Below are positions 1 to 11,881 of a stretch of DNA of 64,000 nucleotides, piece by piece. Below the pieces are notes generated by a model that made no database searches, was not told where the DNA came from, and worked only from the letters and a program-made list of their open reading frames with translations. Origin of the DNA: Gorsachius magnificus (lineage: Eukaryota > Chordata > Aves > Pelecaniformes > Ardeidae); contig CM067086.1 in the NCBI GenBank assembly GCA_034008185.1, positions 39,264,507 through 39,328,506 of the forward strand, written 5' to 3'. Made by a program: the position numbers and the translations under genes. Numbering within the stretch: the first letter of the stretch is position 1; each line of letters begins with the position of its first letter.

Positions 1-3000
1 ATATTTATCATCATCTTTTTGTGAAATATTTTGCCAAAATATATTTATATTAATCCACCTTTTTTCCATTTCTGATTGATTCCTGAAACAAAAAAGCCCC
101 AAACAAACCCAAGAATGGATCTATTTCACAATTACGCTTGCTTAATGCACTAGGATTTTTTTATTGTGACTGGAGCCTTTTTCCTAGGATTTGTGTGCCA
201 CAGACAGATTTCTTTTTTTTTTAACCGGAGCAAATTCAAGTGCAGCTTTCAGACCAGTCAAACCCAAGAGACAGGCAGGAGGGCAGCCCTTCCTCAGCTT
301 CTCTCTGCATTAGCCTTTCGTACTCAGTCTCCATCGACCTGTCAGAGACATCACGGTGATTGACTGCCCTGGCAGATGTGCCGCTATAACAGGTAACTTG
401 ATCATCCAGACCCATCTGTCTCTCAGTCCTCTTCAATTCACACTTTCAAAAATATTAGAGATTAGGGAGGGGTCGGATTCTTTGTTGTGATTTTTTTTAA
501 TGTAGGATATCTCTATTTCACAAAAGGTTACCCTTGGTAAATGAATGGTGATGTACAGTACTTGAGCCATACCCTACCGAGAGCAGCTTCCTAGCATTGT
601 TCAGTGTCAGTGTTTAAGATCTAGGTTAACAATATCCAGAGAATTTAAAAACTTGTTTGTAAGATGTCTAAAATTAAGGACAGTTTTTTAGAACCACTGT
701 GGTAATAATAGAATGATGTTTCAAAGATAACAGTTCCAATGTGAGACAGATGGGCTGTTTAACTGCGCTTAGTGAGAGGAGGGGATCTGATTCAGTGGGA
801 GTATTTTCACGTCTTCTCTTCAGTGCCCACAGCCTGGCAAATGTTGTGACATCATTAAGCTGAACTGCTGATTTTAGATGGGTCTGGAACAAGAACGGGC
901 AGGGGTAACTCAAGCTTCCTGCTGAAATGTAGTTAACTAATTTACTCGTGTCACTATTTCTGATAATTACTTTTCACCAAAATATTTTGCTGTGCTTGTG
1001 TGTAGAGGATTTCATTCTACAAGTCAACACCCTAAGTGTTGTAGCCTCGCAGGATCTATCAACAGCTTCTATTAAGAGAGAATATAATCTTGGTGAGAGC
1101 AGTGGCTAACACTTCTCTTTTCTATTTCTCAGTAAAGTCTACTGCATACTCACTATCAAGGGATGTACATTGGCACAGATGACATAGTTCACAATATAAG
1201 GGGAAGTAACATACTGAAGCAAGCAAAACAAGGTAAAATGAATGACAACTGACAAAAAAGCAAGTGAACTCAGAATATTTTTTTTCAAATGAGAGGAATA
1301 AAAATATGTTAAGTGTGTACATAAGCAATGACACATGCAGAATAAAATGAGATAAATAATGGGGGGAGGGGTAGAGGACTGAGGAGTATGTAAAAGCAGA
1401 AAAGACCTTTCAGGTGCATATCTACAAGGCTTTTGGATCATACTAGAAACTGAGGTGACATTGGGAGCCACAGCAAAATTAATGCTTCGTGCCTTCCTGA
1501 AAATTGTGCTTAGCATACTGGACCTACAACTTCAGCAGGATTTAAACCACTCAGGCAGCGCCTGTCGTTTCATTAATAAATTTCAGTGAGTAAATGAGAT
1601 CAGTATGTTTTCATGAAGGAATCTATGACCCTACTGCTTTGATTTTTGGAATGGGGAAAAAAATCAGAAAATTATTAATTTCTAATATGCTACGTGATAC
1701 ATATGGAGGATTTGTGGCGCACAGTCCTTTGTTCCAAAGCCAGCAAAGCAGGTAGTATGACAATCATCACCTTGTCACGATTCATGGAACAGAGCACTGG
1801 GGAAATCCAACATGCAGCTGAACGCAGACAGCTGAGCGTTGGCACAGGCAGGGGAAGGTGTAAAGGACTCGTAAGAGATTATTCTGTGGATTAACCAGTC
1901 ATCTTTTTTCAAATGCACACCTGTGCACGACGGACACAACCTCTTCTAAATGGAATGATTGTGGTGTGGGAAACTAAAATGCCAGTTTTCCTCGCTTCTC
2001 GGGGTTCTCAGGCTGGAGATGGGGTGAGGAGATGAAACAATGAGTTTTGACTAGACTGAAGTGCTATGGACGCTTTGACAGAGTTGCCTGACTGTGTCCC
2101 TCTATGGTTGTAAGCCAAAGTAGGCTTCCTCTAAGAAAGTTGCTGCTTCACTTAATGCACATCTTAGGAACTTCTGTGTGAGTAATATTGATACTGTATT
2201 CATCTGTTACAGGTATGTTGTGTGTCAGTATTGCATAATACTTTATGTAGATTTTAGATAACTTATTAAATGGGTTCCCCATGCAATAATCTTTAAATAA
2301 CAGGCACAGAAATTCTAAAAAGTAAGTGCATCCTAATTTAATGATTTAGATTAGGAGAAATGTGCCTTTTTCTGAATGATTTTTTTTCTCAGCTGGGAAG
2401 AAAGTTATCTAGAGGCTAAAGATTGGTACCTCATGGCAATCTGCACTCTTGAAATTTTAGACTAGAAGTCACATCCAAATAAGCTATATTGATAACCAGA
2501 TATTACCTCAGAAAGTTCAGAGCTTGACCTGAGTTTATTTGATTGACTCCTAACTTAACTGTAAACATGTTAAAATATGCATATACAGTATGGAAAATAT
2601 ATGTTGGTATATAGTCTTTGTACAGTGCTTAGAAATTAGTGATATTTGCATAGAGGTAAGATGGCATATAATAAGAACATGTCTATGACTTCTTAAAAAA
2701 GAATTAAGTCCGTGAAAACATTTAATGGTCACAAAATCTAATCAAATAATAATGAACTGTAAGTGTACTTCACATTACTATAGAAAGTAACTGTCCCAGT
2801 GCATCCTTCAGTGCCTGGCGCCAGTCTTGGAAGATGAATAATCTGAGTTTACCTATTTGGCCCGGTCAGGTGCAGACTCACATAGATGTCCTTCAAGACT
2901 CAAACTGTAAGAGTAAGTCTGTTTCCACATCACTAGGAATGCTGTATTCTGCCTATGATAAACCATAAGATAATAGGCCTTGAAAAACAGTAGAGTAGGC

Positions 3001-3150
3001 TTGAATAAAACAGCAGTGGAAATATATCTGTTCAAATAGTAGGACTCAGGGTGTGATTTGTGGTAAGACAATCTCAAGATTTCCTCACTCAGCTCTGAGA
3101 AACATGGCTTTGGTACAAAGGAGAAAATTCATTCTTTAGCACTATTATTC
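1..3150. other. AT-rich unique DNA, no gene seen
   Basis: No frame in this stretch shows a recognisable domain or a repeat family. The only departure from the AT-rich background is a GC-richer patch at about 200-440, treated separately as an exon-like candidate. A second mildly GC-rich patch at about 1700-1900 has a 66-codon plus-strand frame with no recognisable motif, which chance explains. A perfect 10-bp palindrome, CTGGCGCCAG, lies at 2815-2824. The 125-codon minus-strand frame at 1139-1516 is rich in L, I, F, C and S with no domain, and I take it as a chance frame. Confidence 0.6.
236..436 (-). other. exon-like open frame with downstream AATAAA (uncertain)
   Basis: A 66-codon minus-strand frame lies in a locally GC-richer patch. 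Its last 32 codons, starting METEYERLMQRE, look more protein-like than the surroundings. The stop TGA is at 238-236, and a canonical AATAAA on the same strand follows about 70 bases downstream at 165-160, the arrangement of a terminal exon. Against this, no strong minus-strand splice acceptor precedes it, the length is within chance, and I recognise no family. The plus strand also carries an acceptor-like ctttcag ending at 252 and a donor-like CAG/gtaact at about 391, so a noncoding plus-strand exon is an equal alternative. Conserved noncoding DNA is a third. Confidence 0.2.
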
Positions 3151-3160
3151 AGTCTTCTGT
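3151..3160. repeat. possible CR1 target-site duplication, left copy
   Basis: The 10-mer agtcttctgt at 3151-3160 recurs exactly at 3454-3463, at the other edge of the CR1 fragment. Part of the right copy (agtct) is also expected from the CR1 consensus, so the true duplication may be shorter. Confidence 0.45.
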
Positions 3161-3453
3161 CTTCACAGAATCACACAATCACAGAATGGCAAGGGTTGGA
3201 AGGGACTTCTGGAGATCATCTAGTCCAACACCCCTGCTAAAGCAGGTTCACCTAGAGCAGGTTGCACAGGACATCATCCAGGCAGGCTTTGAATATCTCC
3301 AGAGAAGGAGACTCCACAACCTCCCTGGGCAGCCTGTTTCAGTGCTCTGTCACCCTCAAGGTAAAGAAGTTCTTTCTCATATTCAACTGAAACCTCTTAT
3401 GCTTCAGTTTGTGCCCATTGCCCCTTGTCTTGTCACTGGGCACCACTGAGAAG
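3161..3453 (-). mobile_element. CR1 LINE fragment, 5'-truncated 3' end
   Basis: About 290 bp of the 3' end of a chicken-repeat-1 (CR1) non-LTR retrotransposon, on the minus strand. On the plus strand it starts with the reverse complement of the CR1 octamer tail (cacagaatcacacaatcac), then the familiar ggttggaagggacttctgg and gatcatctagtccaac blocks, and runs through gggcaccactgagaag. Only the extreme C-terminal and 3' untranslated part is present. Reverse transcriptase and endonuclease are absent, so the copy cannot move itself. An 87-codon plus-strand frame across it is antisense to the element and not a gene. The internal match to the family looks good by eye, which suggests a moderate rather than very old insertion. 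Confidence 0.93.
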
Positions 3454-3463
3454 AGTCTTCTGT
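3454..3463. repeat. possible CR1 target-site duplication, right copy
   Basis: Second exact copy of agtcttctgt, at the 5'-truncation boundary of the minus-strand CR1 fragment. It pairs with 3151-3160. Confidence 0.45.
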
Positions 3464-5446
3464 GTTCTTTTAGAGCAGATACCAAAAGATATCTGAAAGG
3501 TATGTGAGAGTTGACTGTGCAAAACTAAGAATGAATTTTGGACCAACAGGTTTCACTACTGTAGGGCACTCAAATATCAATTGGAAGCTTCAGTTGTCTA
3601 AGCAGATTGAAAGCTTCAGTCTGCTTCTTCACTTAAAATGTTTGCAGAACAAATGAAGCTTTTTCTTTGTTCCATCTTTGTGCACACCACAATATGCATC
3701 ATCTATGTAAATCAGAAAGAAAATAAGAATTTTTACTCTATTGTTACTATTTGAAGTTTATTGTATTTTCTGTTTATGTTTTTTCTTTGCAATTCTAACA
3801 ATTCCCAGAGTTAATATAAATACACATAAGCTGAAGTTGTTTCTATGGTTGTTTAGATTTAACATGAAATGCATAAACAGGCCTTGAATCAAGGGATTAG
3901 AACTCACATGTTTCTTCTAAGTTAACACTCCAACATTTTGCCTAGTCGTCATGTTTTCTTATGGTTTTCTCTTCTCAAAGGTTCAATGGAAAGGATAGAA
4001 AGTGACCCTCCTACACTTAAGTCATTCTGTAGGGTATCTCCTTGAAAAAAAGGAAATGTACAATTAGTCTCCCATAGGCAATGGAGGAAAAGGAAACTGT
4101 TGCTTGCATTTCACAGAAAAGGCAATGATATGAAAGCAAGACACCATTTTATTTTGTCTCTTAGAAGACTATAGGAGGTGCACTGCACTTTACAAGGATC
4201 ACAGTTTTTTCAGGCATGTAACAAGATGAGGTTTAGTCATTGAGTAACTTTCAGGCACTTGGGAGAAAGAATGCTTGATTTGTGACACCCACTTTCATTT
4301 TGGTGGAAACTAACTGCTATCCTCACCAAAACATGAAGGTGTTCTTGGCACTAGGCAGGTATGATTAAGTACCTCAAGTCCCTTGAAGGCAAAATGTGAG
4401 GAATCCTCCAGAGGTCAGAACAAATAACCGATTTCAATTATAAGCACTTGCAAGTGAAGATCCCTTCTTCATATAAGAACTGGTTCAAAGGGTCTAGGTT
4501 CACAAAAGGACATACCCTCTACATATTACTAGATTTCTGTACCTAACAACGGGATGCACCATAGCTCATGAGATGAGTAGAAAAACACCTAAAGCAGTCG
4601 TTGGGTACCTGAAAACGGGAAGTACACATCAAATATTGTCTTTCTATGGGACCGCAAATCTTAGACTGGGCTAGCCTGGAGGTAGCATTCTCCCCTTGAG
4701 TTTCCAGAGCTAAACCATTTCCTAGAGTTAGCTGCTGAAGACCTCCATTTAAAAAAATGAGGAAAGGGGGAAGATTTTTCTTTCAAAAAGAATAATTGAA
4801 AGTTTTAAATCGTGGCAATTCCATATGTGTAGTCTTTTAGAAGTTAGAGCACTCACTCATATAGGACACATGTTCAGTTCTGTGTTTGACTGAAATAGTT
4901 CACCACAATATATGGAAGGGTTTTTTAGGAGAGATTTTGGGCATTTTGTATCACTACACATGGTTTTTGAGGTACAATCTAATTTTCTTTAGAACTTTTC
5001 CTTTACACTTATAACAGTTCTTGAACTGGAGAGTAAAATGAAAATGTGAATAAACATAGGTATCATTTTGTTACCTGAAGGTGAGGACGCTCATCTCTAA
5101 GAAAAGAACCTAGATGGCCTTTGCCGTTTGGCACTTTAAGGCTTAATTTTTTTGGCATGTAGTCAAAAGTACAGCCTTTAGGGAAGCTTTCCTACCAACA
5201 TCTTTGGCACTTTTCAGGTGCCCATAGGCTGCTCTGAAATAGGAACTTTTGAAAAAATGAAGTTTGTAAAGTAGTAGTTAACACTCCTCTTCTCTGAACT
5301 TACATTACATTATAGAAATACCTCTAGATTATAATGACGGTCCTATGTGTCTGCTGGTGTGTAAATTGTTGGATTTCAGTGAAACTATACCATGGAAGAT
5401 TTATAATCTTTGGAATTTGAGATGTGCTTGAAAAAGTATCTTGATT

Positions 5447-5464
5447 AAAAAAAAAAAAAAAAAA
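5447..5464. repeat. poly(A) tract, 18 bases
   Basis: An uninterrupted run of 18 A followed by an A-rich tail (gcaacaaaaataagcc...). No retrotransposed body is visible upstream, so it reads as a simple repeat rather than a processed-transcript tail. Confidence 0.9.
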
Positions 5465-6340
5465 GCAACAAAAATAAGCCAAAACAACAACAAAAACCAG
5501 CTTTCCAGTCATCAAGTTATGCTTAATATTTTTTCAAATGACCTCTTCTGAATGATGTTTGGCTTTTCCAAACTGTGTTTGCTTCTGTTTTCTGAAAGAT
5601 AGCTGTAGGTCTATGCATATTTTATCTCTGCCCTTTTAATGCTATTTCTAGTTAATTATACCACTACAAGAAGCTTAAAGCAAATACGATTTTAGCAGTT
5701 TATAATATGAAAAGTATCTTGCCCTTAGTGTATACTAACAAGATCTGTACATGCAATTATTATTAGCAAGCACTCCACCTACTGGTTCAAATTATGCCAG
5801 GCAAGTAATCAGAAAAATAGTTCATGTTCTAATAAGAGCTTTACTGCCTAAGGGTACAATTATTCTGTTCCCCAGTACTTTAAGTATTTATTCATCTTCT
5901 GTGGAACGTATCAGGTATACATAGGCCTTTAAACTGCTATTCAAATTCCTTCATAGAATTTACCTAATTTACTTTCACAGATGACTATCCTAATACTTCC
6001 CAACCTTAGCTGTGAATGTCAATTGAATATGTGCCAATAAAAAGCAAAGGGTACAAAAACCACAAGATGTTTTTCTTTTGGTATTTCCTCTGTATATAAT
6101 TCTATAAATGAGTCTAAGGGAAGGATTTAAAAAAAAAAAGAATAAAAATGCAACAGACATAGTAAAAGTAAGTACTGAAAAATGTGTAAATGCTGATTAA
6201 GCTCCTATTTCTTCATCTTCATAACCTTGATAGAGGCAATAGAGGAGCTAATATGGTGATGAGCTTTTTAGCAGAATTAAGATAAAATGAACCATTTACA
6301 GTTAAGAAGTTTTAGGAAGATAGGCTTCCTTTTTTAAGAT

Positions 6341-6360
6341 ACACACACACACGCACATAC
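6341..6360. repeat. short AC microsatellite
   Basis: Six AC units, a G interruption, then cacatac. Short and interrupted. Confidence 0.85.
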
Positions 6361-7170
6361 ATGTATCAGCAAGCCATCTCTTTATTTTTCAGTACAACTT
6401 GTTATGCAATTATTTGCGTATAATCTACGTAATGGCTGGATATTATTTCTTTCACACACACATTTCCCACTGAAATCTATGGGACATTTGCATATTCAGG
6501 GAATGGACAATTGTTTCTATTCATGTATAGTTTAATACAGCAAACAATATGGACTCATAAATGAAAATCAGATTAGGTATGGATGCAGAAGCAAGAGCTG
6601 CACCAAGATAGCGTTACTTTAAGGAATTGTGTTGCAAGAATCTATGTTGGTTTTCCAGACATAAATATACTGCAGAGCATATATGCTTCTTAAATGGTCA
6701 TTTGAATTTTTTTATCAAATTTTCATCAAGTACACTATCAATAATGAGATGTCTTAAGCATGTTGATTTTCATTGATACGATGAGGTCTTCTGCTTTCAG
6801 CAACTTTAGGTAGTGTTAACTGAAACAAACACTGATACAATATGGTACCATGTGATAGAAAACTCATGCACTAAGGACCAAAGATTGTCTTTCCTGCTCT
6901 TTCCAGCTGCTGCTTTTCACTTACTGCTTAGAGGCCTGACATAATAGTGCGCATCAATATCAAATGCAGTTGTGGGTGGAGCCACTCTTTACAGGAAAGA
7001 ATTTTAACACAGGGAAAAAAAAAAAAAAGAAGTAGCTCACTAAAATAAACACAAAACAAAGAATGTGGAAACACAGCACAAATCTACCCAACAAAATTTA
7101 CCTGACCCTTTAAAGCTCACCAAAACATGACAGAAGGTCCCCTTGATAGTCTGTATCATATATATGTTCT

Positions 7171-7211
7171 GAGACTGTGCTGCCCATATGTTCAATAAAA
7201 CTGTTGAATCT
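7171..7211 (+). repeat. possible L2/MIR-type 3' tail relic
   Basis: The stretch gactgtgctgcccatatg, followed closely by ttcaataaaactgttgaat, resembles the end of ancient L2/MIR-type elements (a 'gtgcctggcacatag' block, then 'ctcaataaatatttgttgaat'), with a short internal deletion. It is only about 40 bp and diverged, so chance resemblance is possible. Confidence 0.3.
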
Positions 7212-10200
7212 CAAAGTTATAATAATTTGCAACAAGGTGCCAGAACCAATTATTAAATATCATATGATCCAGCAGAGATGAAATAAAAATATACAGGGTC
7301 GATTTTACTGGCTCTGACTGTTATGAAGATTATAAAATACTTAGAATTGCAGTTTAACTTAAGGGGAGTCTTAAACACTTCCTTATGCTTAAATTTTGCT
7401 CACAGCAGAATATCAGAAGCCAAATGCAGATGGCACATTTTTCTAGGTACAAAGAAAAGATTGCCCTTATCGTTATTGATTTGAATATCAATTGAGTAAA
7501 AAAAAAAGAGATGGTATTATGATATCTTTTAATAGAGTAAACCTTTGTTCAAAAGAGCAAGTGACAGCCAAAAGTACAATTCAAGTGAGAAAAAAGGTAC
7601 AGTGTGATTAGATCAGTGAATGATACCATCTCAGCCAAATAGCTGCCTATAGTGTGGAAAAAGAAGACACTTAGGACTAAGTGTAAACAGTCATTATTTA
7701 TTTACCATGACATCTCTTAAACATGAATGAGTGAATGTTTTAAATACTAGTTCCCATCTTTTGGCCAAGGTCAACTGTTTCACACTGGTCTGTGCTTTTC
7801 CTCAAGCTCTACAACCTAAAAGTTGACCTGAGAGGTTTTTATAGGATTTTGAACTGTTATGAAGTACCAGGGAGGAGTTTCACTGAAATAATTATTTATG
7901 AAGCTCCCCATAAAACCACACAAAGGTACTTTCAAATTAACTGCAGAGCATCTTCCTACTCTATGAGTCTAAGAATTAAATATTGTATTATACAGTAGGA
8001 CAAAAAAAGTGGTTTTTTTCTACCAGTGAATGAAACCTTGTTCTTAACGTATTATGGCTGCAAGCATCAAAATGTGGCTGCTGCAGGAAAAAAAAGTATT
8101 TCTGCCCTCAGTTATTGGAGCACTGCAAGAATAGGACCATGTTTGTCTATGTATGTTTACAGCACCTGTCAGCCGATACACGAGAAACAAGAAGAGTAAT
8201 GTAAACTGATCCCCGCCTTTTGCTGAATATTTAATGCAGTCTGCTGGAAAGAAAAGCACAAACATTCTACTTTTCCAAAGCCTGTCTTCCTTGCCCTCTT
8301 CTAATTTTCTCTGGGGAGGGATGGGTTTCGAACATGGTCACTGCTAGTGCCCATTTGCTTCTAGATCTTTACTTTTCAGTCTTGGCTTTCTTCCTGTCTC
8401 CTGAAACTAAATTTACTTCATTTCCTTGTGTGTTATTTTTCAAGGAAATTTGATTGTCTGTATAGATTTTTAAATCAGCTTTCAGATCAAGTTCAGAAAT
8501 TTGTAAACTGTTGTGTTGTTGCATCAGGCAATAGTGGAACACAGACCTCAGATGCACATCACCCAATACTATAAAGTGATCTTTAAATGAGACAACTAGG
8601 GCCTAAGTAGATTAAAGTAGCCAATAATGGGAAAACAAGTGCCCATTCCAAGAGCAATTGTAAGAAATTTAAGCCTCAGGAAGTTGCATTATACATTTTA
8701 TTAAATTGAGGGTATATTCACACTTATTGTGGCTTGAAATTTGAACCAGTATTTTCTGTCTTTGGTTTCCTTACTTTAGTATTCCTTAATGGGCTGAAGA
8801 TGTAATGCATACTATCATATGACTGCTTTAAGTTTGCAAGTTAGTTTCTCAAAAGTTGTAATTTAATTTAAATTGACAACTTCACAATAAACCACTGTTC
8901 TCTCACAGCAAACAGTATCTGACCTAAAATGCATGTAACAAGAGCCTAAGATTCTTACAAAATCCCACTTTGTCGTTTTAACCTTGTTTGCAACAGAAAA
9001 CATCTAATTTTGAGCACCCCTACCTGTTAACAGTATGTAAACTGCTAGCTTTCAAAAATATTTAAATTATATTTATGTTCAGAGCTTGCTGTTTTTCCAA
9101 TAATCAAGAGAGAATAAAAAAAGATTGAGCATCCCATTGATGTGCAAAGCATGAATTTACACATATTCCAAAGGAGTCCTTTTTAAAAGGATATCTTAAA
9201 TGTTAACCTGTTTACACAGGAAAATAGAAAATCTGATCAGTGCCAGACAAGATAAACTGTGGCAGGGAAAATCACTTTAAAAATTACATGTAGTACACTA
9301 TGTAAATTGTGAAACATCATAATTTCTAAGAGGCTAAAGATTTGGTTAATCAAAGGAAATGAAAGAGGTGTGGCCTCCCCATCTCTTGAATATTCAAAGA
9401 GTCATTGGTTTCTTTGCCAGTCTCAAGACCAACCTCTCCATGAGTGCCAGACACATTCTCTGATGTAAGATTGATTCAAAAGCTGTACTGAGTCTGGTCG
9501 GCTACCTGTGGAGAGGTCACTGCAGTGAGTTGCAGGTGAAAAATATAAAAACAATTATTTCCCATCGGTGCTGGTTTGTTTAACAGCTCCACGGTTCCAC
9601 CTTCTTGAAGCTTGGAATATTCTCCTGGAAACTCCATCATGACTTTTTATGTAAAGATGCTTCTGCCAGTTTTGGGAGAAAGAGGCAAAACCGATTTGAC
9701 CCTGCTCTTTTCCCTCTGTTATTTTAGTGTATTCTTATTGAAAGTAACCTTTTATCTCTTTTTTTTTGCAACACTGTCCTGAGGTAATGTCTATATTACT
9801 GAAAAATAATGTAATTGAAACAAAAAAGGTATTTTTCACACAGCGCCACAAATTTCTAGGTCCTAGAGATGAATATAGTCTTACAAATTTTAAAGTCTGC
9901 CACTGATAGGAAGGATTGGCTTCTTTGAATGTCAGAAGTACTCTTGCTCATGGGATTAACAGGAGCCTGATTTTGCAAGCATACATGTTTGCAGTTTAGT
10001 TTTGTTATGTGTTTTGGTAAGAATCTGAAGAACTGTTGAATCAGGAGTTGTAAAGGATGAACATATAATTAAAACCATGAAAAATGTAATGTAACTCATT
10101 ATCTTCCAGTTTTGTCTGGGGCTGTATTACATACTAATGTGTTTTCCACTGTCAGTTTTGTATTTTTCAGAAGCTAATCTTCTGGCAATGAAAAAGGTTA

Positions 10201-11195
10201 CAAATTCATAATGTGTCAAGGAACATTACACATTTTAGTTTTATGTGCATTTCTATATACATATGTGTATTTGAGACACATGCACATACAAATAGGTAAA
10301 TGTATAATGTAATTTCTGAATGATTTAGAGTTATTCTAAATGTTCATAAAAATATAAAAATTATCTCTGCCCTGTTGTTTTTGTTAATAGGAAACAATAT
10401 ATACTGCCATATACAGCGTAGGTTAAGAAAAAGGTAAAGGTGAAAAAGTTTGCAAATCTTTCACATAGATTGATAGGCAGGCCTTTCTAATATTTACTCT
10501 ATGAACATATTAATGTGCCTGATTTTTTTTTTGGGTAATGGTATTTTTAGTCATCTTCCTGGTGAATATGCATAACTTACGCTTCACTACACTGTTAAAA
10601 CATGGTGCAATTCCCAGTATGGGAGAGATTTTTAGTTGTAGTAAGATAGAAAACTTTATTCACATATGTCAGTGGCAGGAATGAGTGATTCACTGGATTG
10701 TGGAAAAGGAAGCACTGCTACTAAAGTTTTGGTGGCTGATTTCGGATGCTACCTCCCCATACAGTCAAGAAAGTCTCAGAAGGCAGTTTAGAGTACCTGA
10801 GCAACTTTTAGCTCTGTAGGAGCTCTTTGGTGAAGACAACTTAATGTGACATACTCCAACTAAAAGACCCTGAGGGTGATTGAAATGCTACACTGTTTCA
10901 GAAATTACACATTTGATGCTTGGTTTGGGTAGAGGCAGAGAATCAAAAAACTGGAATTTGGACTGTAAGGGAAACTGCTGCAACATTTTGAAATTGTACC
11001 TTCATGAAATGAGAACAGATGATAGCATACCCCCCCAGACTGTTGGTTTTCTTATTTAAGAGAATGTTTGTAGTGTCTGAATTGCCCCCAAGCTTATATT
11101 ATCTACCCTTCATCCTACCTTAGATTTCAGTGAGGACTAGAATACCTTTATGTGTCTCCAATGAAAGGTACTGACACTAAGGAATAATTAGAATT

Positions 11196-11259
11196 GGACT
11201 GATTCCAAACCCAGTGGAGTCAATGGAAGGACTGACTGATTCCTGTGGGTATTTGATCA
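11196..11259. repeat. ancient amniote palindromic repeat relic
   Basis: The left arm (ttccaaacccagtggagtcaatgg) and right arm (ctgactgattcctgtgggtatttgatca) are imperfect inverted copies of a sequence common in reptile and bird genomes, of the form 'tccaaagcccattgaagtcaatgg' facing its own reverse complement. Both arms are diverged, as expected for an old relic. The family name is not certain from sequence alone. Confidence 0.4.
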
Positions 11260-11612
11260 TCCCTATATTGTGTTTTCACTCCCTTCCTACGACTAATTCT
11301 TCTCTTCCCCTGTATTTTTTTGCTATTAATAATCAATAAAAGTCAAATAAGGATAGAGAGCAGGTTTGGAACAACAAGTAGATGTGAATATAATATGCTA
11401 GGACTAAATAAATAGTAACAGCATTAGTTTCTTAAGATTAAAAGATAAGGTGAGAAGTGTGAGGAAGGCACTTTGTCGGTAAAGCCTCTGTGAGGGAATG
11501 TTTTATGATTAAGATTTCTAGGCAATAGAAAAGAAATCCTATGCGATGGTTGCACTTCCTATTGCTTGTTTGAGCCATACATGTCAGTCATACTCAGCCC
11601 AAACTTTATACA

Positions 11613-11700
11613 TGATTGTTTCGCTTGAAGTTGGATCTATGGAGTTGGGCTTTGAGCTATGAAATTGGGCCTTGATTGTTTTGCTTGAAGTTGGATCTAT
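11613..11700. repeat. two 28-bp copies spaced exactly 60 bp apart
   Basis: Positions 11613-11640 and 11673-11700 are the same 28-base sequence (tgattgtttcgcttgaag... in the first copy) with a single C/T difference. The 60-bp spacing is a multiple of three, so the minus-strand open frame crossing it shows a 20-residue period (…IDPTSSKTI… then …IDPTSSETI…). The material between the copies matches less well, so this is a decayed or partial tandem duplication. Confidence 0.9.
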
Positions 11701-11703
11701 TAC

Positions 11704-11881
11704 CTGTGAAAACCCACATAATTTTCTCCTTTCTGCTTGAAATCCTCCTTTCTGGAGCTCCTTCCTTACTCTAAATGCGAAGGCTGAGTCAAAATTTTGT
11801 AGAGAGATGTCTGTCATCCCTCTGCCCAGCTGACTGAGCTGCTTCAGTTTCCTTTTTCCAGGCATTTAATTCTAACTGCGA
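11704..11881 (-). other. possible small coding exon, unrecognised
   Basis: On the minus strand a pyrimidine tract followed by ccgcag ends just before 11881, which is a good splice acceptor. CAG/gtaata at 11706-11700 is a good donor. Inside, an ATG at 11865-11863 opens a frame that reaches the donor in phase 0 after exactly 54 codons. The peptide begins MPGKRKLKQLSQLGRG, is basic and hydrophilic, and contains no domain I recognise. If the donor is not used, the frame reads on through the 60-bp repeat to a stop at 11584. GC is higher than in the flanks. Acceptor, donor and ATG together are suggestive, but AT-rich DNA offers many such combinations. A lineage-specific transcript or chance are both possible. 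Confidence 0.25.

Larger units (their letters stand above)
3464..11195. other. AT-rich unique DNA, no gene seen
   Basis: Contains an 18-base poly(A) at 5447-5464, an AC microsatellite at 6341-6360, a 14-base A run at 7015-7028 and one L2-like tail relic at 7171-7211. Nothing else is recognisable as a gene or transposon. The minus-strand frame at 8369-8566 gives a hydrophilic K/N/Q/D-rich peptide, typical of purine-rich AT-rich DNA, and is not called. The interval 9360-9730 is more complex and GC-richer than its surroundings and is discussed in the findings. Confidence 0.6.

Noticed and set aside
1139..1516. 125-codon minus-strand frame
   Set aside because: Low-complexity hydrophobic reading of AT-rich DNA, with a second frame open over much of the same region.
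8369..8566. 65-codon hydrophilic minus-strand frame
   Set aside because: K/N/Q/D-rich peptides are the default reading of purine-rich strands here. No splice sites or family resemblance.
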